From Paracyclopina nana (taxonomy: Eukaryota > Arthropoda > Copepoda > Cyclopoida > Cyclopettidae): 64,000 bases of DNA. Within the stretch, counting starts at the first letter, position 1, and each line of letters begins with the position of its first letter. Shown here piece after piece: positions 1-11,500 of the stretch. The translations under genes and the position numbers were made by a program. The DNA lies in assembly GCA_019096065.1 (NCBI GenBank), contig JAGUCH010000008.1, positions 6,391,001 to 6,455,000 of the forward strand, written 5' to 3'. The notes below the pieces were generated by a model. The model saw only the letters and a program-made list of their open reading frames with translations, was not told the DNA's origin and searched no databases.

Positions 1-1448
1 AATTCCAATAAGATTTTAAAATTGTTGAAGGTCTTTTTTCGAAAACACTGAAAAATATTTGAAAGTCTCTGTAGTATTTGAAAAGTCACTGCTAAGTCAC
101 TGAAGTATTTGAAAAGTCACTTTGAAGTCTCTGAAGCATTTATAAGATATAAAAAATCCTTCAAAAAACCCTGCTAAACTGAAAAGCCTTAAATATTATT
201 TGAAGCTGTTAACAATCACCTGTAAAGAGCAAATATCCACAAAAAGGCGAATGGAGAAAATCGTACCCATCTTGCACATTTTTAGTATTTTAGACCAGTG
301 CCAAAATGTCTCGAAAGCAAAGTAGTCTGGACTTTGAAAATCCCCCTAGGGAATGGGAACCCCCTGTAAATCCCCTCTTTGCTAGGCCAATTTCAGCTCT
401 GCTTCTTCTATACTGGTTGGGACTTTTAGATGCTTCAATGCATCTTTTGAAAGGTCCATAAGCATTAAAAATTCAACATGGAGCACAAAAATCTAAGGAA
501 AAGCAGGGATCCAGCTATAAGGACTTTGTTCTGGGTCACATCACGTATGGAGGGGTGGAAAACCAGCTAAGCTGGGGGTTTTCTTAAGTAATTTTAATCT
601 GGGGAAAGAAGAAACTTTCTTCTTGTGAGTTCAATTGGGTGTGAAAAACGCCCCAGATAAAAGAAGTCGAGAAAGCAGCACTGCACTGTGAGCTATAAGA
701 TGCTGCAGAATGCACCAAAAACACCTAAAAATGCTCCATATATGCATTACCTTGGGAAATATCAGGCAGCCAGCATTCTTCCCCAGTGCAGTAACAATTT
801 GTTGCCCATTTGAATCAATTACATGTAGTTGGAAAAAAGTTGGGAAAAACTGACATAGAGTTAGGTTAAAATAACCAAGGGTTTTTAAAGGCACAAACAT
901 TTTTTTCCAGTAATTATTAACTGAAGAGCAACAAAGAAATATATCTAGTGATGATATATACCAAACCAATCGGTTACAAATAGGAAAGAGCAATGAAATA
1001 TCACAAAATTGTGCCTGATCAATGGAGAAGTTATGGGAAATCAATTATTGGAGATATTAGACCAGTGTGCAAACCCCTTTGTAACTTTGAAGGGGGTGAA
1101 AGGGAGCAGCAGCAAAAAATATCGTCTCACAGCCGACTCCAATTAATCCTTTGCTGGCTGCAAAGACTTGTCGTAATATATAGCTTTTGCCAGCCAACTC
1201 ACTTTTTTCTCTCCACATTTAGGCAATTTCAACTTAAAAGGGTAAATTGGGTAATAGATATATGCACCATGCTTTGAGTAAGCCTTAAAATCTGCTAGCT
1301 CACTCTCCGTTTTCCTACGGATGAATTATAGATGAGCACACTTAACCACAAGCTAAAGCACAAAGTTACAACATATTAAAACAACAACATTCATTAGAAA
1401 GTAATTTACTAGGAATTTCATTTATCAATGAAGATTTATTCACCAACA

Positions 1449-2190
1449 TGTAAGTGAAACATGGCTGTGAGTGAACTGAGTGACTGAGACTATATGAGAG
1501 TGAGTGGTAGTGACTTGAAGTGAAAAGGAATTAATAGCCCGGTTCCAACACGGGATATCAGCATAGTGCAGTGCGGTAAACCAGTTAAGTCAGGTCGAGC
1601 TGAGCGCGCGAGCTAGCTGTGACCTGACTATGCTAAAAAGTCAAGTTACGTCTCCTGACTATGCTGATTTTCCTTGTTGGAACCGGGCTAATGGAAGTGT
1701 TTGAGAGTGACTGTGAGTGACTGTGAGTGACTGTGAGTGACTGTGAGTGACTGTGAGTGACTGTGAGTGACTGTAAGTGACTGTGAGTGACTGAGTGACA
1801 AGAGTGACTGGGAGTGACTAGGAGTGGCTGGGAGTGACTAGGAGTGACTTGAAGTGACTGGGAGTGACTGGAAGAGTTTGAGAGTGACTGGAAGTGTATG
1901 AAAGTGACTAGAAGTGACAGGGAGAGACTGGGAGTGGTTGGGAGTGACTGAAAGTGACTGGAAATCACGTGAGTGACTGGGAGTGACAGGGGGTGACTGT
2001 GAGTGACTGGGATGACTAGAAGTGCATGACCGGGAGATTCTGGGATGACAGAGGGTAACTGAAATGTACTGAAAGAGATTGGAAGTGACTGGGAGTGATT
2101 GGGAGTGACTGGGAGTGACAGGGAGTGACTGAGATTGCATGACTAGAAGTGATAGTAATAAATTGGCTAGGAGTGGCTGGAATGACTGAT
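1449..2190. repeat. Degenerate minisatellite, about 10 bp unit (gtgagtgact-like)
   Basis: Dozens of imperfect copies of a unit close to gtgactgtga run from about 1449 to 2190. The block at 1700-1800 is the most regular and the units to the right are more diverged. The array is broken by an inverted-repeat element at 1535-1690. Long open frames across it (Ser/His/Gln/Val/Thr-rich) come from the repeat and not from a gene. Confidence 0.85.
1535..1690. mobile_element. Short inverted-repeat (MITE-like) element inside the minisatellite
   Basis: The ends are a perfect 16 bp inverted repeat: TAGCCCGGTTCCAACA at 1535-1550 and its complement at 1675-1690. Six bases further in, both ends share ATCAGCATAGT, also inverted. 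A second inner palindrome (TCAGGTC ... GACCTGA) surrounds a gcgcgcgag core. If the outer TA is a target duplication, this would fit TA-targeting DNA transposons. The family is not assigned. Confidence 0.7.
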
Positions 2191-5100
2191 AAAGGCTGGC
2201 AGTAATACACTGTGAATCTGAGTTAGCTGTAATAGCAACTTCACTTTTTTACAAATTTGCAGGTGACCTCTTTTTCAGCCAAATGACAAAACTTTCCCCA
2301 GCTTTGAAGAAAAGTATTAAGGCTCTTTTTGTACTTTCCATGGTAGCTGCGCCACAAAAGTGGTGCTTTTGCTGTGGCGAAAGGGACAACTCTTGCTTCC
2401 CGTTACACACCAAGACTTACTGTAGCCGTATTAATGCTAAGTTTCTCTGCCATAGCGGAGTTATTATTATGGAGGAGGTTAATTGTGGCTTTGTGCTGGA
2501 TTTGTTCTCGGTTGACGCAATCCCTTCTTCTTGTTCTTCCCTCAGATTTTCTGCTAGGTTGGACTCTTGCCTTCTTTTATTGCAATCCTTTATGAGCTTT
2601 AGCTCCATTTCTGAATGTCCCAACAACAACAACTTCATAAAAGCGAATTTTATAACTAAGCAATTGCTTTCAGTTGAGAGAAAAGAGGATGAAATCTAAT
2701 TGTGGAAATCGAGCCTCGTTTTCTGTTTAGGTTGGCCAAGATATTTTGCCAAAGGCAATGCTTTTATAAAAAATGTTCAATAAGCATTTCAACTCAAAGT
2801 ACGAAATTGCATTGTACTTTTGGCAAGTGTAAATAAGGTTGTATAAGAACAAAGAAGCAGCTTCTTTTGGTATAGCAACAACTATGTTCAGATATTAGAT
2901 AGCTTTCTCAGTTTTTATGCGATGTTTCTGTCTCATTTTCTGGCATAAAACAAATTGCTTAGGTTTCCCAATGTAAGCATTAAATGTAGGAAAAAGCAGG
3001 TCAGAAAACAAACGTATTTTTAGATTCATGAACACATAAGAAAATGACATGCACTTTTGGTGGCTGTTGCACAATCCAAAAAAGCTCATCCAACATTTCA
3101 GGTAATGAGACTAGCTTGATTTAATTGGATCAATTTTAATTTCAGCCGTCAAAACTGAAATAAACATCTGATGCAAAAACACAAACACATCGAGGAAGAG
3201 TTTTAATATTTAAATTGCACACACGAATTGCATCACCTGTAAGATGCCTCAAAATGGATGGTGTCACTAATTAGCAATTATCTCAGCTGATAAGCCAACC
3301 TGGTGAGCAAAATGTTGCCATAAATAAAAAGTTGAAATACTGTTGTGTGCTTGGCTTAATTTTGGCAGCCATAAAAGAAAGCTTGCAGATTTTGCTGATG
3401 AAGCAGCCTCATTTTTTCCTCATCATTATTATTGTGAAATCTTGTTCATGCTCCACTGAAGAGATAATAATCCCCTTTGACTGAGGTTATGGCCAACAAT
3501 AACAATTTCAGGCATGTCATCCCAGAATAAAAATGATGATACCAGCAAAGTCTCTTCTTTATCTTATGAAATTTGCTGGTGTCAGCAAAAGCACAGTGGG
3601 GCGCTTAAGCCCCTCAAAACTTTCATTTTTTGATAGTGCCATTATTTGAGCTTCAATCTGCCAATTGTGCAGTTTGCCAGGTATAGAATTGCACCACTCA
3701 ACTATTTAGTGAAGGCAGGCCATTTTGCAAAATTGAAATATTTGCAGAAAACCAGTGAGGTGGAATCAAGAAGGTTTGACAAGTTTTCAACATGTTCCAA
3801 AAAGTCTTTATCTGAGCTTGGCACCCATGTGAGAATCAAGGAGAGGCTTTCTCCAACCAAAAATAGACTCCTGACACTGGACACCTTTTTTTCAGTCCAT
3901 TTGCCTCACTGTGCAGCGTGGAGGAGCACCATTTACATACATGGAAAAACCTGCCAAAAAGATAGGCAGTGTGCAAACTTTCCTTCACATACAGGCAACC
4001 AAGAAGAAGGGGAGGTTTGTGACGCGATTTGACACTTTCCCTGCTTGGTTACTTAAAATACATCAGAAATCCATTTGCATTTAGTACGCATTTCCCTCTT
4101 TGAAATGAGTATAGTGCTGTATAGTATAGTATTGAACTGAAAACACTATTGTACAATGACTATTTAAAAAATACGCGTAAACATTTTTATCACTTTTTGC
4201 ATAAGGATGGAAACAGCTTACTGTTAGGGCAATTTTACCCCTAAAAAGTGACATTTTGAGGAGAATCTCTTGAAGTGTGTCTTTTGGCCCAAGATGTCCC
4301 AGTTTTTGCGTGACTACTAGTGTCTTTATGCTGAGCCTGCTAGAAGCTTTCTGTCAAGTCACAGTGGTCTAAGTAATTTCCCATGAGGAGGCTTACTGAG
4401 TTCTGCAAATCATTTTGCCAGCTTCTTCTGAAAAAATGATGGTTGCAAAAATATTTTTCAAAAATTGTAGCCTCTGTAGCTACATCCATTATGAAATGGG
4501 GAAATGAGAGACCAGTGTGCATGAGAGTGTGGATGGTTGAAGCAATTACTTTTATGGACTAAAGTTTGCTACTAGTAGTAGTACAACTAGTTTCCTTGCT
4601 GCTCTGAATAATAACCATGTGGTTGGTGTGGAAAAAGCTAGTGAGGCCAAAATATTGCTTGAGTCCCAAAACTGTCCTTGATAGCAAGGCGGCAGAAGGT
4701 ATATAGTATAGTAGATTTTTATGGGCCAAGCTAGCATCAATCTTCTTCTTTCCCCTACCAGAGCTAGTACAAGGTTTTGTGCCCCCTAGGGGGGTCAGGA
4801 ATTGCAGGCCATTTCATCTTCAACTACTTGTTGTAGCAGATGAGCAGTAAATCAAACCTGCTCTTCAGCTGGATTTAAATGATGAGGTAGTATTTTACAA
4901 CCTTTATGAGCTTGTAGTGTTTTAGTAGTTTTTTTCAAGGTTTGAGTATTTTAACAGTGGATATATTGCTGTTATATAAAGTTTTTAGGTTGTATTCCTA
5001 CAGCTTTATTCAGTGAGTTCAAAATGCTCTATGTATTTTTACTCATTTTAGTTCCAGTGAATTATGCTCTATGTAAGCTGTATTTGCAACAATTTCAACT

Positions 5101-5470
5101 AGAGTGTAATTTTGGATATTTTGAGCTTCTTCTTAGGTAAGAAACCCAGCAACCTCAAAGTTATATTTCAGGTCTATGAAGTGATGTGCTTGCAAAAATG
5201 GAATATTACCACGCTCTATCTGCAAGTGTAATATGCATATTGCTGACCGTGGCCAAAAAAAGCATTGAATGCTAATAACTAGAAGCACTTTTTTCTTGTG
5301 TACTAGCGAGATACTAGCTGCTCTTCATTATCCTCTACCAATACAGTATCAGAAAAAGGTACCAGCAGTACAAGAAAATATAGATGCTTCTTTAGTAGTG
5401 GAAGTAAAAAATAGGACAGACTAAGGGAAAAAAGTTGAAGAACATTTGTCACAGTGGCATCATTACTCAC

Positions 5471-5568
5471 CTCAGCCATGGGCTCAGCATGGACGATGCA
5501 CGAGATTTCCACCTCAACACTGACATCAGCATGAATCCAGGCTTTGTCAACATGGATCTCTGGCTCAT
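5471..5568 (-). CDS. Exon 7 of Ig adhesion gene: first half of Ig3
   Basis: It encodes EPEIHVDKAWIHADVSVEVE and then ISCIVHAEPMAE. It follows a 68 bp intron and ends at GAG|GTGAGT, phase 0. The exon that should continue with the Ig3 tryptophan and second cysteine was not recognised in 1-5470. Confidence 0.85.
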
Positions 5569-8500
5569 CTGGAAGTCGACAGAAGAGCATGTTTCCCTCA
5601 GAACCAAATATAGCTAAAATAGTACACTTCACTCACAAATGATCCTGAGGTCAATTTTGGCCCTGACAGGATTGTCCACTCCATTGGAGGCCTCACAAAT
5701 GTATGTACCACTATCATGTCTGGTCACATTTGGAAGTGAAAGGAGGCTGCCATAGCTCCTCTTCTCACCGGAAGGAAGCATTTGGTACTGCAATATTCAA
5801 GGAAGTATTATAAGTCACATAAATACTGGCCAAAAGTAGGTATTTTTTTAATATATTACATATTAATTAATTTGCATTTTGCTGTATACAATATAAAAAT
5901 TAATTAAGTCAGTAAGCTCAATGTAGTTACTCAAAATACAAATAATACACCTTCAAAGAGTATTCTTCGGAAATACAGAGGGGAATGTAAAAATATAAAT
6001 ACAGTTAAAAAAGGATACTTCACTGTTAACGGGAAAGAGTGTATCAATGGGTGCCATCATTTTGTCCGATTTGCCGGATAGATGTACTTTAGTCGAAAAG
6101 ATTTGCCTAGTTGTTTTTAGTCCGATTCTTTTTTGGTGACAGGTAGTATACTATCTCCGACCAAATCTATCTAGTTGTACTATCTTCGAAAAATCTAGTT
6201 GTACTTTCTTCGAAAATATCTGCCTAGTTGTATCTGCTCCTGATCAACCTGGGCTCTCAACTCTCACCTAATTTTGGTTTCTCAATTTTTCCAAATCCAG
6301 CCATTAAGCCTGCCCGTCATTTGAACAGTAGAGGTAAAGATATTTTTTAAGAAATTCACACTTTTTGTATTTATTAAGAGTTTAAGGATGGTATTCATCT
6401 ATCAAGGACAGGATATGATTTGTTGGCAAAAGTTAATTTTAATTAAGTTCTTGAAATAGATTTAACCCCATAAAAGGCATATATGGTATATGGTAAATTG
6501 GAGATAATACTACTAGAAGGGTTCGGACATTTTTCTACTGAACAAATTATTTCGGAGGTAGTACAACTAGGGAAAACTTTTCGGAGATAGTACAACTAGG
6601 CGAGTTCGGACATTTTACAACTGTGCACGATTGGTCGGACATAGTGCTACTCAACTTTTCGGAGATAAAACTACTCAACTTTTCGGAGATTTTACAACTA
6701 GATTTTCGGTCAAAAAATGTTTCCCCGTATCAATTACACTGAATGCAGTAAAATGTATTCAATATGATACAAAAACATGTTGATGCAACTATGAGTACAG
6801 CATAAAATGAAGCAATGAATACAGTATTACATTGTATCAATCGCAATGAATGCAGCTGACTTGACAACAGTTTGTCCTTATCTAGGCCAGACTGATTGGC
6901 CTTTGGACCTTTTAAGGTTAATGGAAATGCTGTCTGGAAAGCCCGTATCAGTGAAATACACATTCGCGAAATGTATTTTGAGCAATACCGATGAAGAGAT
7001 TACTTCTGGCTGCTCTGGCATTGAACGTTAACAAATGATGTGGAGATGCATTCTGGTGGCAAAAAATCGGTTACTCTATACTAAGTGGGCCAATTTGTTC
7101 CCCCTTCCCCTTTTCTGGTACATTTGAACTACACTAGATTGTGTATTTTCAAATCGATTCCTTCCTCTCAACAAGACCATTTATTATCAGGCCATCCATT
7201 CAATTTTATCTTAAAAAAATTATTTTCAAACATTCTGCTGGGACTTTTTGGCCTTCCTTTTTCAGAAAATCTTACAAATTCTTGGTAAGTTACAAAATGA
7301 GACATATTGCACTAGAAAGTATTCAACAATTTTTTTCACCAACTGTAATCAAAATATTGAATATCAGCCAAAGGAAGTAGACTCAAATTGCTCCAAAGTG
7401 TCGCGCTTAGAAATACAAGAGTGCGATCACAGCCTAGCAAACAGCAAAGTTGGCCTTTTCCACAATTTTTGGCAAAGCCACTATAGCCCCAGGCCTTTGG
7501 CAGAAAGGTAGATATCCTAGCGCCATCTCGGCAAAAAGAAAAGAAATTAACCATTTTGAATCTACTAGATGCTTTCAAGGTCAACCCAAATGGTAAAAAT
7601 TCGTAAGTTGGTTCTCTTCCCTTTTGGTGTATCCATGATCTGAATCCAGAAGAAAGACTTATGAGAAACTTTCTGCCAAGTCAAAGTTTTCTACTTTTCC
7701 ACTGTGGTGGTAGCTGTATTCTGAGGACAGTAAAAAATACAGGCCATAAAAACACAGCTCTGCAATTTGGATTGTGGTAGCTTCTCTTTTTAAAATGCAG
7801 AGACATTTCCTAATTTGGCCCCAAGGGAGATTTTAACCAATTCAATGAACATAACGCAGAATTATTTGGGTGGAAATGAAAAACGCGCGCGGCGGCCGTG
7901 AGTTGGCGCCATAACAAATAACCGTTAGGACATGTCTAGACAGAGAGGCGCCATAAGCCAAAAACGCCCTTTTTAAGAAGAAGTGAGATACAGAAAAAAG
8001 GCTACAATAAAATTGACTTTTATTCGCCTTATTTACATAGAAATGGCATTATTAATAGCAGCAGGCTCGAGAGAAAACTGCAACTAAACAAAGAGCATGA
8101 GTGTATTTTTCCTTGCTGACTTGCCAATTTTGCATGAGCATGCTCATGCGAAATCTGAAAATTAGGCATTCCCCAAAGTTTGACTCACACCACAAAACAT
8201 TTCCCACCAAAAAACGCACCCAGTTTAAATAAAAGGGATGGTAACTTGTTTCCTGTTGGTTTTGAGCCAGCAGTATTATGTAAGAGTATGTTGCTGAAGT
8301 ATTATGGTGAGGATTAACGGTTTCAGCCTTATTTTCAAGGCTTTTCTTTCAAGAAGGCCAAAGAAAAAGCTCAGTTTCAGCCTTAACCAAAAACAATAGA
8401 AAGAAGTGGCTTTTTGACAACAATCACAATGAGCTGAGAAGGAGACTTTTTTGCAACTTCCACAAAACAATGTACTATGCATAGTGGGGTATTGCAACAA

Positions 8501-11500
8501 CAAAATGTCTTGAAATGTACTTTTATTTTAAATGAATGCACAGTAGCAATTTGCTGTAAAGCTTAGTAGTCCAGAATAATTGCTCAGCCCTAGAAAAATG
8601 TTTCATGGTAGAAAAGGGTGTTTTTCCTCTAAGATACATACATCATCGTCATCTATAATACACAAGTGACCTTCTTTTTCTCAAAATCATATTTGTGCAG
8701 GTTATTTTCATGGGGATGTCATTTACCACTAGTACCATCAGGTTAAACTACTACTGGTATACTCTGATCAAAAAAACATTAGGATCCTCTTTATTGCTTC
8801 CCATCCTTGCTTTTATGGACAAACTTTTATGTCATCAGACTTGTGCCAAGAAATTGATTCTACAGAACATAAATATGTACTGTGTTTTGTTTGCAGGAGA
8901 GGCATGGACTAATTTTATGACAAAAACCTCGTCAATTGTGTTTAATGACTGGTATTTGAACTAAGAATATTTCAATGCCTTATTATGTAACCAGAAGGTA
9001 ATATCCATGCTAGAGTATGCCACCAGAATTTACGTCATCTAGCTGCTATGGTATGCTGCACTCAACTCGATACATCTTGTGGTGAACCTAAAGCTACTCA
9101 TGGAGTACAGTACATATTGTAAGCTAGTACTGCTATGTGTAGTTAATAGTCCGTTATTGGCTGCCATTCAAGCATCATCATCATCCCTTTCTCTCAGAGA
9201 CTCACACCAAAATGAAGAGCAGCCATTAAAAAAAAGGGTAGCCAATTTGAGTATTTGATAATGTATTTCCTCAATGGTCATTCAATGGCCATTATAAACG
9301 TATATCTTTTGTGAAATATTTTTCAAACGCAAATAAATATACTTGAGGAAAATATAAATGTTCTTAATATATGCTTCAATTTCTCAATTGTGAATTCTAC
9401 TTCAGTTTTCTGAATTGCAAATATTGATTATGATTAAATGACATAGCTTGGTTTGCTCATACAATTACATTACGCTTACGCTTGGATGCTTCTTACAATT
9501 TATTAAGTAAATTAAGGTATTAATGATAAAAAGAAGTAGCCTCAAAGCTATAATTAATCACATGTGCCATCAGTTCTTTAGACTTAATTAGAATGTCCAA
9601 GCATAGAGCTGAGCACAATTAACATGGGTTGTTGACACTTTGTAAGATGTACTGTATAAAAATGCTTACCTCTCTTTCCCAAGATATTTCAGGCAGAGGA
9701 AATCCAGTCGCATTGCAGGCCAGCTTAACTGTAGATCCCTTACGAACTGTTAAATTACTGCCTGGATGTATTGTGGAAATCACAGGTGGAACTACAGAAA
9801 GAAATACATAGCATGATACAGCAAAATGGCACAAAATCCAGTAAGAGTATTCACCTAGCACATGGAGGTTATTTAACTGATGTATGGGGTCACCAAAGGT
9901 TTCAACCTCACAAATGTATTCACCTGCAAAACAAAAAGTCGGATACAGGCTTAGTCTCTTCTGGAGATTTCATAGTGACCAAGCCACGGTCATTATCGTT
10001 TCTTATGTACTGAGTAGGTTGCGATGGAACTACATAAGAATCGATAATGACCGTGGCTTGGTCACTATGAAATCTCCAGAAGAGACTAAGCCACAGTCTA
10101 TATGGCAGCATGAGGAAGGAAAACTTTTTCCACACAAGCTAAACTTTAGCCACATTTGGGTCAGAAACTTGAGATACACACAAGTTACTTTGGTATAGCT
10201 CCCAAGTGGATGCTTAAGGCTAAATTAAGAGAAATATCTCTTCTCAGTTTTCTATTATTTTTCCTGCGTTATAGATTGTTGGCCAAGGGGTTAATTGCTC
10301 AAGAAATGCATTCTATTAGGGCTAGGCTTGCGAAAAAGACAGGAGACAAACGAGGAATTGTCAAGAAGAAGGGGCTATTAGGGCTAGAATCCTTTCATTT
10401 TTTGCCAGCAGCCTCTGCTTTCAAGCCTCATTAGTTTCCATTATGTGAAAAAATTCAAGCCTCGAGAGTGAATGACAAAATAGTACGACGACGAAGATCG
10501 GCTGTGAAATGACCTCAGATATTAGTTTTAGGCTGCACATTTTATAACCACAGACTTGAAACGAAGAACAACCTTCATCTAGGCATTGGAAAGCAAATAC
10601 AAATGAGCTTATCTTTAAAAAACGTTTATTTTAAAAAACTACAAAGTTGTAATATAAAAAAAATCTTGCAAAATGGCTCTGAGTGTCCAATGTGAGCCCT
10701 TTTTCAACATATGCGACAACTGCTTTTATGAAGAAATACCAATATGAAAACAAAGTGGAACAACACTTTGGGGGCCAACATCCCCATCATTTTGCCAATA
10801 TAAGGGGAAGAATAAAGGAAGGGGTGTGCAGTGGCAAAAATGGTAATTTTTTGCCTCAACTCCCCACAAGAAAATGACCATGTATTGTCCAGCCTTTTGA
10901 TGAAATTTTGCTCAACCTCATCTCCCCCTTTGGGCTAATGATTATGTCTACCCTGAGAAAAGGCTAGAGCTTTTGCTAGGGTATAACTGGAATGAAAATG
11001 ACTAGAACATCCAGCCTTTATGCAAGACTTCAGCCAGGCAAATATCCAGCCTAAAGTTCATTGAATTAAGGACGAAAAAGGGGGCACATGGTAATTTTCA
11101 CACACAACCAGGATTTAAAAAGAAGTGGTTAGATAAGGAGAGGGAAAGCTGCTTTTTAACCCTAGGGTAATTTTTCAGAAGAGGAACAAATGGTGAAATT
11201 GGTAAGGAAAAACTCACCCTTGTCATCTGGAGTCACATTTGCAATTTGCAAATCAATGCCTTTAGGCCCTTTAATGAGACTCATTCTGCTGTCTTTTCTC
11301 AGCAAATGATCCCCTGCTGAGATGATTCTGTCTGTTTGCTTCCAAACTATCACAGATGAACCTGGAATAGAGAAATGTATTTGCCATGACATTGACTTTA
11401 ATAACAGTTCTGTATGGTGTAAATAGTAGGCCTTGCTTGGCCTGCAGTATTGACACAAAAACAATGTTATTAATCTTGCCATCTCATCACTTTATGCTAG

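Larger units (their letters stand above)
1..5470. other. Non-coding stretch left of the last identified Ig exon
   Basis: No coding exon could be supported here on either strand. The first 200 bp carry a loose repeat of short tcactgaagtatttgaaaa-like units. Apart from the minisatellite and its inserted element at 1.4-2.2 kb, the rest is AT-rich unique-looking DNA. It may be intron of the Ig gene, whose 3' exons would then lie outside the window. Confidence 0.4.

Noticed and set aside
1633..2210. Three overlapping minus-strand open frames (64-111 codons, Ser/His/Gln/Thr-rich).
   Set aside because: They are translations of the 10 bp minisatellite; stop-free frames follow from the repeat unit.
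2283..2699. 138-codon plus-strand frame with Cys-rich start.
   Set aside because: No recognisable family and no splice or promoter context; the opposite strand is equally open.
3592..3610. CACAGTGGGGCGCTTAAG, another heptamer-like start.
   Set aside because: No matching opposite end within a few kb.
4573..4592. agtagtacaactag, like a unit of the 6.0-6.7 kb element.
   Set aside because: Single isolated occurrence in a tag-rich stretch; too short to call a relative.
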